Shown here piece after piece: positions 1 through 8,958 of a DNA stretch of 64,000 bases. Under the pieces are notes generated by a model. The model made no database searches and was not told where the DNA came from. It worked only from the letters and a program-made list of their open reading frames with translations. The translations under genes were made by a program, and so were the position numbers. The DNA comes from Nonomuraea solani (lineage in GTDB: Bacteria > Actinomycetota > Actinomycetes > Streptosporangiales > Streptosporangiaceae). The DNA lies in assembly GCF_900108335.1 (NCBI RefSeq), contig NZ_FNVT01000014.1:245004-309003 (forward strand), read 5' to 3'. Within the stretch, counting starts at the first letter, position 1. Each line of letters begins with the position of its first letter.

Positions 1-139
1 TCAGCACCCGCTCCCGGGTCGACGGGCTGATCCGGACGTCGTTCCGTTCGTTCAGCACGAGCGAGACGGTGGCCTGGCTGACTCCTGCGAGGCGCGCGAT
101 GTCGGCCTGGGTAGGTCTTCGCACCGGTCCGCGACTCAT
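1..139 (-). CDS. LacI-family transcriptional regulator, N-terminal fragment (cut by window edge)
   Basis: The ATG lies at 139-137 and the reading frame runs off the left edge, so only about 46 residues are visible. They form a LacI-type helix-turn-helix: the segment DIARLAGVSQATVSLVLN matches the DNA-recognition helix plus hinge start of the family. It is divergent from the 325-1293 aldolase operon, so it probably represses that glycan-catabolism cluster through the AT-rich intergenic region. The sugar it senses cannot be judged because the ligand domain is outside the window. Confidence 0.88.
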   Translation of the reverse strand, partial: MSRGPVRRPTQADIARLAGVSQATVSLVLNERNDVRISPSTRERVL

Positions 140-324
140 GCGAGCCTCCCGCGCTAATGCGTCTAACCCGATGTGCGCAAAGTCTTGCTTCCAATTCTGT
201 GAAAAGTCAATGGACCAGGAAGAAATCGCCGATCTTCGATTAGCCGCAATTACTAATACCTATTAGCATCTGGCGCTCGGCAGAGTCCGCGGGTACCGTC
301 CGGATCACCCGCCGAGGAGGTGTC
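140..324. promoter_or_regulatory. AT-rich divergent promoter region with inverted repeats
   Basis: This gap between the divergent LacI gene and the aldolase gene is far more AT-rich than the rest of the window, as expected of a promoter/operator. Positions 253-266 read CTAATACCTATTAG, two perfect 6-base arms around CC, and ATTAG/CTAAT arms also flank 239-257. These are candidate LacI operators, but the assignment is inference. A GAGGAGG ribosome-binding site sits at 314-320 in front of the ATG at 325. Confidence 0.5.
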
Positions 325-1293
325 ATGGCCGCCCGTGCCGACCTGTCCGGCCATCCGGTCGCCGGGGTGATCATTCCACTGGTCACCGCGCTCGACCGGC
401 GCGGGCGGCCCGACCCGCCGGCCGTCCGGCCGCTGCTGGCCCACCTCGCGGCCGGCGGCGTCACCACGCTGATGCTGGGCGGCACCAACGGTGAGGGCCC
501 GCTGCTGCCCGCCGGCGCCGTCCGGGCGTACGCGGCCGAGGTGTCGGCCATGTGGCGCGAGCTGGCCGGGCCGCCCGCCCGGATCATGGTGACCGCCGCC
601 GGCACCGGCACCCGGGAGACCCTGCGGCGGATGGAGTGCCTCGCCGGCCTCGACCTGGACGCCGTGGTCGTGCTCGCGCCGTCATACTTCCGGCACACCG
701 GAGACGAACTGGACGCGCACTTCCGCGCCGCCGCCGGTCACGGCAGGCCCGTCGTGATCTACAACAGTCCCGGATACACCGGGAACCCGATCCCCGTGTC
801 CGTGGTGCGCGGCCTGCTCGATGAGCCGGCCGTCGTCGGCCTGAAGGACAGCTCCGGAAACGCCGCCCTGTTCGCCGAGTTCTGCGCGCTGGCCGCGGAA
901 CGGCCCGGCTTCCAGGTGGCCCAGGGCGCAGAACGGCTGCTCGCCGAAGGGCTGCGCCTGGGCGCCGCCGGGCTGGTGCCGGGCGTGGGCATGCTCGCGC
1001 CCGCCCTCTGCACCGGCCTGTACGAGGCGGCCCGCGCCGGCGACCAGGCCACCGCCGACGCCCGGCAGTCCGGCGTCGACCGGCTGGCCGCGCTCTTCGG
1101 GATCCGGCCCGGCGCCAGCGGCATCGTCGTGATGAAGTCCGCGCTGCACGAGCTGGGGCTCTGCCCGCCCCACGCCACGGCACCGTTCCTGCCCCTCACC
1201 GAGACCGAGCTCACCACGCTGCGCACCGCGCTGTCCCGGCTGCACGACCTCGTGCGGCCGCACATCCCGCAGGTGGCGCGCCGGTCCGAGTAA
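325..1293 (+). CDS. DHDPS/NAL-family class I aldolase
   Basis: A 322-residue TIM-barrel lyase of the dihydrodipicolinate synthase / N-acetylneuraminate lyase superfamily, normally 290-310 residues. Visible motifs are GTNGEG (substrate-carboxylate loop), YNSPGYTG (catalytic Tyr loop) and GLKDSSG, whose Lys would form the Schiff base with a 2-keto acid. It starts a run of glycan-degrading genes, so a catabolic 2-keto-sugar-acid aldolase is more likely than lysine biosynthesis. A sialic acid lyase is attractive because a sialidase-fold gene follows 46 bp downstream, but the motifs do not discriminate NAL from KDG/DHDPS-like lyases. Strong GGAGG site before the ATG. Confidence 0.85.
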   Translation: MAARADLSGHPVAGVIIPLVTALDRRGRPDPPAVRPLLAHLAAGGVTTLMLGGTNGEGPLLPAGAVRAYAAEVSAMWRELAGPPARIMVTAAGTGTRETLRRMECLAGLDLDAVVVLAPSYFRHTGDELDAHFRAAAGHGRPVVIYNSPGYTGNPIPVSVVRGLLDEPAVVGLKDSSGNAALFAEFCALAAERPGFQVAQGAERLLAEGLRLGAAGLVPGVGMLAPALCTGLYEAARAGDQATADARQSGVDRLAALFGIRPGASGIVVMKSALHELGLCPPHATAPFLPLTETELTTLRTALSRLHDLVRPHIPQVARRSE

Positions 1294-1339
1294 ACCCCGC
1301 CCCCTCCTGTCCTCAGGAAGCTCGTTCGAGGAGAGCCCC

Positions 1340-3415
1340 ATGCCCATGCCCATCAGCCGCCGCACGTTCGCCCTCGGGCTCGCCGCGGGTGCCGCCACGA
1401 CCGTCCTGCCTTCCCCCGCCGTGGCCGCGCAGGGCGCGGCCGAACCGTTCTTCGCGGAGAGCACCCTCTGGGACTCCACCGTGGATCCGCTGGCCAGTTA
1501 CCACGTGTACGGCCTGGCCACGCTGCCCGACGACACGATCCTGGCCTGCACGGAAGGCCGGCACGAGGTGTGCGACGCCGGACCGCACGACCTGCTCCTG
1601 CGCCGCAGCACCGACAAGGGGCAGACCTGGAGCCCCTCCCAGGCGGTGGTGCCGTCCGTCAACGGCCAGAGCTATGCCAACCCCACCTTCGTGGTGGATC
1701 GGACGACCGGCGAGGTGTTCCTGTTCTTCGGGCTCTGCGTGCGGTTACCGGAGAACACCAGTTGCTCCTCCGACTCCAGCACCATGTACGTCATCTCCAG
1801 CAAGGACGGCGGTCTCACCTGGGGCGCGCGGCGCGAGCTGACCGGCCTGTTCGCCCACTTCCCGTACAACTGGGCCATGCACGGCCCGGGGCCCGGCCAC
1901 GGCATCCAGCTCGACTCGGGCCGGCTGCTCCTCTCCGTCGCCCACCGGACGATCATCACCGGCGTCCCCGCGGCCGAGCGCCACTACGGCGCCTCCACCG
2001 TCTACAGCGACGACCATGGGGCCACCTGGAAGTCTGGCGGCGAGGTGCCGATGGGCGCCGGCCTTCCCGTCGTGGGCGAGGCCAGGCTGGTGCAGCGCGC
2101 GGACGGCCGGGTGGTGATGAACAGCCGGCCCGGCTCGGGCGGCGACTGGCCGCGCGACGTCGCGGTCAGCCAGGACGGCGGCCTGAGCTGGTCGCTGCCC
2201 ACCATGGAGTTCAGCGCGGGGCTGTTCAACGGCGTCGACACCGGTTTCCTGCGCTACACAGGCGGCCAGGACGTCAACCGGGTGCTGTTCAGCCGGCCCG
2301 ACGCGCCGATGCGGTGGAACATGACCGTCTCGGTGAGCTACGACGAAGGCGAATCCCTGAGGTACAGCAGGACCGTGCACCCGGGCCGCAGCTACTATTC
2401 GGACCTGGCGCGCCTGTCCGACGGCACGATCATCCTCCTGTACGGCTGCGACGGCGACCTCGACGGCAGCCCGCGCCGCGTGGCCGCGGCCCGCTTCAAC
2501 CTGGAATGGCTGACCACGGGCCGGGACAGCCTGGCCACCGGCCCGAACCTGACCACGCAGACGTACGACCTGGGCCGCCCGGCGGCGCGCGCGGCCGGCT
2601 CGGGCGGGACGGCGACGGTGCTGCGCGACGCGACCGCCCGCGACGACGCCCGCCTGGCCTTCGCCCCCGCCGCGGTCGGTGACTTCGTCGAATATCCCTT
2701 CGTCGTCACCCGCGACGGCGAGCACGAGCTGTGGGTGCGCCACTACCGGTCGCCGGACGGCGGCCTCGTGACGGTGACCGTGGACGGGAAGAAGCTCCGC
2801 ACCTCCACGGTGGACCTGACCTCGTTCCGGAGCGCCGGCTACGACGTCGTCCTGCTGGGCCGGGCGGCGCTGACGGCCGGGCGGCACACCGTCCGCTTCA
2901 CGCTGGCCGGCGCCGGCCGGGGCGGCGGCACGGCCATCTCGCTCGACCGGCTCACCCTCGTCCAGGCATTCGCCAAGCCCGACGTCCGCGAGGAGGTCAC
3001 CGTCGACAACGGCGGGCTCGGCTTCGCCGTCACGGGCACCTGGGCGAGCGGCAGGAGCATCCCCGGCTACTACGGCTTCAACTACGTGACGCACGCCCGC
3101 GGCACCGGCGCGAACACGGCCCGCTGGCGACCGGCCCTGCCCGGCGACGACCGGTACGAGGTGCTCGTCTCCTACACGGCCGACCCCAACCGGGCGACCA
3201 ACGCCGTCTACGTCGTCCACCACGCGAGCGGCACCACCTCGAAGACGGTCAACCAGGAGAAGCGCGGCGTGCCCGACGCGCGCACCGGCGAGTGGACGTC
3301 GCTGGGCACCTTCACCTTCCGCGCCGGCACCGCCGGGTACGTCGAGCTCAGCGACGCGGCCAACGGCTATGTCATCGCCGACGCCGTCCGGTTCCGGCGG
3401 CAGGCGTCGTCATGA
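1340..3415 (+). CDS. Tat-exported sialidase-fold (BNR/Asp-box) glycoside hydrolase with C-terminal golvesin-like domain
   Basis: 691 residues. The N-terminus SRRTFALG followed by a hydrophobic stretch and AVAA is a twin-arginine signal peptide, so the protein is exported folded. Residues ~35-390 form a six-bladed sialidase fold with Asp boxes STDKGQTW, SSKDGGLTW, YSDDHGATW and SQDGGLSW. Residues ~415-545 look like a CBM6/35-type beta-sandwich and ~550-690 like a golvesin/xanthan-lyase carbohydrate-binding domain. The usual FRIP motif is YHVY here, so the first arginine of the sialic-acid triad appears missing; another substrate is possible. Overlaps the next gene by ATGA, implying translational coupling. 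Confidence 0.8.
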   Translation: MPMPISRRTFALGLAAGAATTVLPSPAVAAQGAAEPFFAESTLWDSTVDPLASYHVYGLATLPDDTILACTEGRHEVCDAGPHDLLLRRSTDKGQTWSPSQAVVPSVNGQSYANPTFVVDRTTGEVFLFFGLCVRLPENTSCSSDSSTMYVISSKDGGLTWGARRELTGLFAHFPYNWAMHGPGPGHGIQLDSGRLLLSVAHRTIITGVPAAERHYGASTVYSDDHGATWKSGGEVPMGAGLPVVGEARLVQRADGRVVMNSRPGSGGDWPRDVAVSQDGGLSWSLPTMEFSAGLFNGVDTGFLRYTGGQDVNRVLFSRPDAPMRWNMTVSVSYDEGESLRYSRTVHPGRSYYSDLARLSDGTIILLYGCDGDLDGSPRRVAAARFNLEWLTTGRDSLATGPNLTTQTYDLGRPAARAAGSGGTATVLRDATARDDARLAFAPAAVGDFVEYPFVVTRDGEHELWVRHYRSPDGGLVTVTVDGKKLRTSTVDLTSFRSAGYDVVLLGRAALTAGRHTVRFTLAGAGRGGGTAISLDRLTLVQAFAKPDVREEVTVDNGGLGFAVTGTWASGRSIPGYYGFNYVTHARGTGANTARWRPALPGDDRYEVLVSYTADPNRATNAVYVVHHASGTTSKTVNQEKRGVPDARTGEWTSLGTFTFRAGTAGYVELSDAANGYVIADAVRFRRQASS

Positions 3416-5304
3416 CGGTCCTGCCGGGCCCGGCCGCCGCGGTAGAGCTGCGCCCGCTGCCGCTCTCGGGCGTCAGCGTGGCCGGCGGGTTCTGGGCGCG
3501 GCGCCTGGAGGCCAACCGCGCCGCGATCCCGCTCGGCCGCGAACGACTGACCGAGGCGGGCAGCATCGGCAATCTCCGGATCGCGGCCGGTCAGGCCACC
3601 GGCGCGGCCAGCGGCGCCGGGTTCCGCGACTCCGACGTCTACAAGTGGCTGGAGGCGGTCGCCTGGGAGTACGCCCGCGACCCCGGCGAAGGGCTGCTGG
3701 AGGAGCTGCGCGAACTCGGCGCCACGATCGCGGCGGCGCAGCGCGAGGACGGATACCTCAACGCCGTGGCCCAGATCCGCGGCGAGGAACGGTACGCGCG
3801 GTTGTGGATGAGCCACGAGCTCTACTGCGCCGGCCACCTGTTCCAGGCGGCGGTGGCCGCGGCCAGGGCGACCGGCGAGAAGCGGCTGCTGCGGGTGGCC
3901 ACCCGGTTCGCCGACCATCTCGCCGGCACGTTCGGCCCCGGCCGGCGCGGCGAGGTGGACGGGCACCCCGTGGTGGAGATGGGGCTGGTCGAGCTCTATC
4001 GGGAGACGGGTGAACGGCGTTACCTGGACCTGGCCCGTCACTTCGTCGAAGCCCGCGGCCACGGTCGCGCGGCCAAACCCGGCTTCGATCCCTCACACTA
4101 CGGAGACCCCGCCCACTACTCCGACCGGCTGCCCGTACGCGAGACGGAGTCGCCGGAGGGGCACGCCGTGCGGGCCGTCTACCTGGCCGCGGGCGCCACC
4201 GACGTCGCCATCGAGACCGGCGACGCCGCTCTGCTCGCCACGCTGCGCCGGCAGTATGACGCCATGCGCCGCGGCAAGCAGCACATCACCGGCGCGGTCG
4301 GCTCCCGCTGGGACGGCGAGGCGTTCGGGGAGGCGTACGAGCTGGCGCCCGACCGGGCGTACGCGGAGACCTGCGCCGCGATCGGAACCCTGCAGTGGGC
4401 GTGGCGGCTGCTGCTGGCCACCGGAGACCCCCTCTACGCCGACCAGATCGAGCTGCTGCTCTACAACGCGCTGCTGCCCGCGGTGTCGCTGACCGGGGCG
4501 GACTACTTCTACGTCAACACATTGCACCGGCGGACCGGCGCGCGGGGCGAGGTGCAGCGCTCACCGGCGCACGGCCGCCGCCCGTGGTTCAACTGCGCCT
4601 GCTGCCCGCCCAACGTGATGCGCACGCTGGCCGCCCTGCCCTCCTACCTGGCGACCGGCACGGCGGACGGCCTCCAGGTGCACCAGTACGTGCCCGGCAC
4701 GCTGACCTCGGGCGACCTCAGCGTGGAGATCGGCACCGGCTACCCGTGGGACGGGCTGGTCACCGTGACCGTGCGCGCGGCGCCGCCGCGGGAGGTGGAG
4801 CTGGCGCTGCGCGTACCGGACTGGGCCCAAGGGGCCCGCCTGGGCAGCCTGGGCCGCCTCAGGCCGGTGGCACCCGGCACCTACGCCCGCACGCGGCGGC
4901 TGTTCCGGCCCGGCGACCAGGTTCAGCTACGGATGCCCATGCCCGCCCGGGTCCTGGTGGCCGACGACCGCGTGGACGCCACGCGGGGCTGCGTCGCGGT
5001 CATGCGCGGGCCGCTGGTCTACGCGATCGAGCAGCCCGACCAGCCGGACGGCGCCGTCCTGGAGGACCTCCGCATCAATACGGAGGTGCCGCTGGAGCCG
5101 GAACACCTGCCGGACCTGCTCGGCGGCGTGATCGCGCTCCGGGCGGCGGGCGCGCTCGCGCCGGGACCCGCCCCGACGCCCTACCGGCCCTGCGAGCAGC
5201 CGCGTCCGCCGGCACCGCCCGCGGACCTCAAGCTGATCCCCTATTACGCCTGGGCCAACCGCGGCCCGCACGCCATGCGCGTATGGATTCCAAGGAAGAC
5301 ATGA
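3412..5304 (+). CDS. GH127 beta-L-arabinofuranosidase (DUF1680 family)
   Basis: 630 residues, normal for GH127. The family removes beta-L-arabinofuranose from plant glycans using a cysteine nucleophile held by a zinc site. Residues that match the known site of HypBA1 are E319 and C321 in the motif AETCA, and C397/C398 in CACCPPN. The N-terminal (alpha/alpha)6 barrel and C-terminal beta-sandwich are consistent with the length. No signal peptide is visible, so it likely acts inside the cell on imported oligosaccharides. The ATG at 3412 overlaps the upstream stop (ATGA), and its own stop overlaps the next start in the same way. Confidence 0.9.
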   Translation: MTVLPGPAAAVELRPLPLSGVSVAGGFWARRLEANRAAIPLGRERLTEAGSIGNLRIAAGQATGAASGAGFRDSDVYKWLEAVAWEYARDPGEGLLEELRELGATIAAAQREDGYLNAVAQIRGEERYARLWMSHELYCAGHLFQAAVAAARATGEKRLLRVATRFADHLAGTFGPGRRGEVDGHPVVEMGLVELYRETGERRYLDLARHFVEARGHGRAAKPGFDPSHYGDPAHYSDRLPVRETESPEGHAVRAVYLAAGATDVAIETGDAALLATLRRQYDAMRRGKQHITGAVGSRWDGEAFGEAYELAPDRAYAETCAAIGTLQWAWRLLLATGDPLYADQIELLLYNALLPAVSLTGADYFYVNTLHRRTGARGEVQRSPAHGRRPWFNCACCPPNVMRTLAALPSYLATGTADGLQVHQYVPGTLTSGDLSVEIGTGYPWDGLVTVTVRAAPPREVELALRVPDWAQGARLGSLGRLRPVAPGTYARTRRLFRPGDQVQLRMPMPARVLVADDRVDATRGCVAVMRGPLVYAIEQPDQPDGAVLEDLRINTEVPLEPEHLPDLLGGVIALRAAGALAPGPAPTPYRPCEQPRPPAPPADLKLIPYYAWANRGPHAMRVWIPRKT

Positions 5305-7133
5305 CGAACTACGCCCACATTCAGGCCGCGCTGGCCCAGGGCTGGAACACCTGGGACACCCGCAGCGTGCTCGGCCACATCCTGCTCCCCGACGCTCTGG
5401 GCCTGTCCCTCGGCCTGAAGGAGTACTACCGGGGCACGTCGCTGCGCACCGCCCAGATCGGCCGCCGTACCGAGGGCGCGGAGAGTGTCACCCTGGGCCG
5501 GCACGCCCACGACGGCCGGTACACCGAGACGACCGTGACGTGGGCGGGCATCACGATCCGGGTGCAGAGCGCGCACGCGGGCGACGACCTGGTCGTGCTG
5601 GTCACACCCACGGCCGGCCAGCGCAGGAGCGCGCTGCTGACCGCCGGCGCCGCCTATCTGTGGAACCGGCCCGGCTCCGTCACCCGCGAGGGCGGCCGGA
5701 TCACCGCCGAAGGTCCGGGCGGCACCGTCCGGGTCTTCTGCACCGCCCCGCACATGGACGATCCCTACACCGACATCGACGGGCCGTACCTGGCGATGGA
5801 GCTGACCGGCGCCGTCGGGATCAGCACCGGTCACGCCCGCGACCTGCCGGAGATCGCGGAGATCGTCGCCCGCGCCTCCGCCGAGATCGGGACGGCCGGG
5901 ACCGACCCTGTGGCGCAGCACCGCGAGATCGTCAGGGACGCCATCTCCTGGAACACGATCTACGAGCCCTCGCGGTCGCGCGTCGTCACGACCGTCAGCC
6001 GGTTGTGGAACGTCGGCAAGCGCGGCGGCTACGCCCTGTTCTGCTGGGACGCCTTCTTCAACGCGCTGCTGGCGGCCGTGTCGAGCAGGGAACTCGCCTA
6101 CGTCAACACCATCGAGATGCTGCGGGCCCTGACGCCGGAGGGCTTCGTCCCGAACGTCGAGCAGGGCACCGGCCGCAGGACCTACGACGGGTCCCAGCCG
6201 CCGGTGGGCTCGATGGTGGTCCGGGAGCTCCACCGCACGTTCGGCGACCGGTGGTTCCTGGAGGAGACCTTCGAGCCGCTGCTGTCCTGGAACCGCTGGT
6301 GGTGGCGGGTGCGCAGGGATGGCGACCTGCTGTGCGCCGGCTCGACGTACTTCGACCCCGAGTTCCCCTCGCCGCAGGACATCCCGCGCGTCCACCAGCA
6401 CTTCGGCGCGACCTGCGAGACGGGCTGGGACAACCATCCCGTCTTCGAGGACGTCCCCTTCGACCAGGTGAAGAGCCTGCTGGCGGCCCACGACGTGGGA
6501 CTCAACAGCCTGTACGCGGCCGACTGCGAGGCACTCGCCGGCATCGCCGACATCCTGGGCGACCGGGAGGCCGCGGCCGAGCTGCGGGAGCGGCAGGCGG
6601 TGGTCGTGGCGGCGATGGACTCCCTGTGGGACGAGCCGAGCGGCATCTACCGCAGCAGGCGCACCGACACGGGGCTGCCCACCGAGCGGCTGTCCACGAT
6701 GAGCTTCTACCCCCTGCTGGCCGGCGTCGGCACGGAGGAACGGATCCGCCGGATGGTGTCCGGGCACCTGCTGGCCGACGACGGCTTCGGCGGCGAGTGG
6801 GTGCTGCCCACCTCACCGCGCAGTGAGCCGCTCGACCTGCGCGAAGGCACGTACTGGGCCGGGCGGGCGTGGCCGCCGGTGAACTTCCTGGTCTACCTGG
6901 GGCTGCTGCGGGCCGGCGAGTCCGAGGCGGCCGCGTGGCTCGCCGAGGGCGGATCCAGGCTGGTGCTGAAGGAGTGGAACCAGCACCGCCACGTGCACGA
7001 GAACTACTCCAGCGTCCATGGCGGCGCGTGCGACAAGCCGAACAGCGAGCCGTTCCAGACCTGGGGCGCGCTGCTGAGCCTCATCGTCCTCATGGAGCGC
7101 GGCGAAACCGGCTTCTTCCGCGCGCCCTGGTGA
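5301..7133 (+). CDS. GH63/MGH1-like (alpha/alpha)6 glycoside hydrolase
   Basis: 610 residues. The catalytic (alpha/alpha)6 barrel is recognisable from WDAFFNALLAA, ETGWDNHPVF and YWAGRAWPPVNFL, typical of GH63/GH37 and mannosylglycerate-hydrolase-like enzymes; the Asp in GWDN would be the general acid. Substrate cannot be deduced. The chosen ATG overlaps the GH127 stop (ATGA) and has AAGGAAG upstream; an alternative ATG at 5283 would add six residues. No signal peptide, so intracellular. As third gene of a coupled operon it probably acts on the same imported glycan as GH127. Confidence 0.82.
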   Translation: MTNYAHIQAALAQGWNTWDTRSVLGHILLPDALGLSLGLKEYYRGTSLRTAQIGRRTEGAESVTLGRHAHDGRYTETTVTWAGITIRVQSAHAGDDLVVLVTPTAGQRRSALLTAGAAYLWNRPGSVTREGGRITAEGPGGTVRVFCTAPHMDDPYTDIDGPYLAMELTGAVGISTGHARDLPEIAEIVARASAEIGTAGTDPVAQHREIVRDAISWNTIYEPSRSRVVTTVSRLWNVGKRGGYALFCWDAFFNALLAAVSSRELAYVNTIEMLRALTPEGFVPNVEQGTGRRTYDGSQPPVGSMVVRELHRTFGDRWFLEETFEPLLSWNRWWWRVRRDGDLLCAGSTYFDPEFPSPQDIPRVHQHFGATCETGWDNHPVFEDVPFDQVKSLLAAHDVGLNSLYAADCEALAGIADILGDREAAAELRERQAVVVAAMDSLWDEPSGIYRSRRTDTGLPTERLSTMSFYPLLAGVGTEERIRRMVSGHLLADDGFGGEWVLPTSPRSEPLDLREGTYWAGRAWPPVNFLVYLGLLRAGESEAAAWLAEGGSRLVLKEWNQHRHVHENYSSVHGGACDKPNSEPFQTWGALLSLIVLMERGETGFFRAPW

Positions 7134-7202
7134 CCTGATCAGCCATCCGGATGCGTACGCGCACCATGGCCGTGACATGACCCGGACCCGGAGGATGGAG
7201 CG

Positions 7203-8048
7203 GTGCAGAACACCGAACTGAAGAGCAGGTACGACCACGACGGCTTCCTTGTCCTGCGCGACGCCTTCAGCCCCGGCGAAGTCGACGAACTGCTCGTCGA
7301 GAGCGCGCGCATCTGCCGCGGCGAACTCGGCGACGTCCAGGGAGCGCTCCCCGCGGGCCCCGCCGACACCGACGACGACGTGCTGCGCCGCTTCCTCTGC
7401 GTCCACTACCCGCACAAGCTCTCCGGCCTGATGCTCGCCGCGATGCGCCATCCGGCGATCGTCTCCCCGCTCACCACGGTCATCGGGCCGAACGTGAAGG
7501 CCATGCAGTCGATGTTGTTCATCAAGTCCGAAGGGGAGCCGGGCCAGGCCTGGCATCAGGACGAGATGTTCATCCCGACCCGGGACCGCTCGCTCACGGC
7601 GGTCTGGCTCGCGCTCGACGACGCCACCGTCGGGAACGGCTGCCTCTGGGTGCTGCCCGGCTCGCACCGGCCGGGGGTGCTGTATCCGAACCGCGAGCAC
7701 GACGACCCGCGCTACGACTGTACGGTGCAGTCCTACGGCTTCGACGACTCCGGCGCGGTGCCCGTGGAGGTCCCGGCCGGCTCCGCGGTCGTGTTCAACG
7801 GCTACCTGCTGCACAAGTCGCTGCCCAACACCGCCCGCCACGGCTACCGGCGGGCCCTGGTCAACCACTACATGAGCGCGGAGTCCCTGCTGCCCTGGGA
7901 CGCTCCGCCGGCGGGGACGCCCATGGCGCAGGCGGACCATCGTGACATCGTCCTCGTCGCCGGCGCCGACCCGTACGCGTACAAGGGCCTGCGGCAGGTG
8001 CGCCGGGCCCGCGTCCGCCCGAACAGGGACGGCGGCTGCGACAGGTGA
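7203..8048 (+). CDS. Phytanoyl-CoA dioxygenase (PhyH) family Fe(II)/2-oxoglutarate oxygenase
   Basis: 281 residues, standard for PhyH. The iron-binding facial triad is H118 and D120 (WHQDEMF) plus distal H204 (LLHKSLPN), and a downstream Arg (GYRRALVNHYMS) can bind 2-oxoglutarate. The family hydroxylates small lipophilic or modified substrates; nothing here fixes the substrate. It starts with GTG behind GGAGGATGGAGCG. It lies 69 bp after the hydrolase operon and 10 bp before an AraC regulator, so it may be co-transcribed with them. Confidence 0.88.
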   Translation: MQNTELKSRYDHDGFLVLRDAFSPGEVDELLVESARICRGELGDVQGALPAGPADTDDDVLRRFLCVHYPHKLSGLMLAAMRHPAIVSPLTTVIGPNVKAMQSMLFIKSEGEPGQAWHQDEMFIPTRDRSLTAVWLALDDATVGNGCLWVLPGSHRPGVLYPNREHDDPRYDCTVQSYGFDDSGAVPVEVPAGSAVVFNGYLLHKSLPNTARHGYRRALVNHYMSAESLLPWDAPPAGTPMAQADHRDIVLVAGADPYAYKGLRQVRRARVRPNRDGGCDR

Positions 8049-8058
8049 CGGCCGGCGA

Positions 8059-8958
8059 ATGACCTCCATCGACCTGCTGCCCCGCCTCGGACCCGCGGTC
8101 GCGGACTACCCGCCGGGCTCGACCTTCGGCCCGCGCGAGGCCAGGTCGTACCAGTTCGTCTGGCTGCTGCGGGGCAGCGCCACCTGGCGGTGGGACGACG
8201 TCCTGCTCCCGCTCGTCCCGGGAAAACTGCTGCTCATCCGGCCGGGGATGCGCGACTCGTTCCGCTGGGATCCCCGCACCCGCACCCGGCACGCGTACGT
8301 GCACTTCACGCTCACCGGCCACCCACCGGCCGCCTGGCCACTGGTCCGGGACCTGAACGGCCGGCACGACCCGATGAGCGCTCTGTGCCGCTATCTCCTT
8401 CAACTGGGTAGTGAGTGCCCGCCCGCGTGGGAGACCCAGGCCCGCGAAACGCTCAGGCTGCTGGTGCTGATCTTCCTGGCCGCTCCCGCCTCGCCCGGCC
8501 GGGCACGAGAGCCCCTGCCGGAGCCGATGGTCGCGATGATGCGCCTGGTCCGTGAGCTCTGGTCCGACGGGGTGGCACGGCCGATTCCGATGCGACGGCT
8601 CGCCATCGCCGCCGGCGTCTCGCCCAGCACGCTGACCCGCCTGTTCCGTCGCCGGTTCGGCGTCGGCCCGGTCGCCGCGATCGAGCTGCTGCGGCTGACC
8701 CGGGCCGAGCCGCTGCTGTGGCAGAGCAACCTGTCCATGGGGGCGATCGCCGTACAGTGCGGTTTCGCGGACGCGTACCACTTCTCCCGCCGGTTCCGCG
8801 CGATCTACGGGATGGCGCCGACCACCTTCCGGGGCACCCCGCCGGAGGCCGCGCCGTCCTCGCCGGCGGACTCCGGCGGCCTGGCGGCGCTGCAGTCCCT
8901 CATCCCCGGTACGGGTGAACCGCCCTGGGGAGCGGTCAGCTCTTCTGCAGCGCCTTGA
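8059..8958 (+). CDS. AraC-family transcriptional regulator
   Basis: 299 residues. An N-terminal cupin-like sensing domain (residues ~20-110, including RGSATWRWDD and PGKLLLIRPG) is followed by a double helix-turn-helix at ~190-285; SMGAIAVQCGFADAYHFSRRFRAIYGMAPTTF, seen in two pieces, is the diagnostic AraC C-terminal signature. AraC proteins with this layout usually activate sugar-catabolic operons, which fits the upstream hydrolases. The start at 8059 gives the expected N-terminus; an upstream ATG would add about 39 low-complexity residues lying in the PhyH gene. The stop overlaps the convergent GH-A gene by 23 bp. Confidence 0.88.
   Translation: MTSIDLLPRLGPAVADYPPGSTFGPREARSYQFVWLLRGSATWRWDDVLLPLVPGKLLLIRPGMRDSFRWDPRTRTRHAYVHFTLTGHPPAAWPLVRDLNGRHDPMSALCRYLLQLGSECPPAWETQARETLRLLVLIFLAAPASPGRAREPLPEPMVAMMRLVRELWSDGVARPIPMRRLAIAAGVSPSTLTRLFRRRFGVGPVAAIELLRLTRAEPLLWQSNLSMGAIAVQCGFADAYHFSRRFRAIYGMAPTTFRGTPPEAAPSSPADSGGLAALQSLIPGTGEPPWGAVSSSAAP

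Noticed and set aside
1340..3415. Firm call of a sialic acid catabolic operon with the aldolase as NanA
   Set aside because: The FRIP arginine is missing and no other nan gene (transporter, kinase, epimerase) is visible, so the functional name is not supported.
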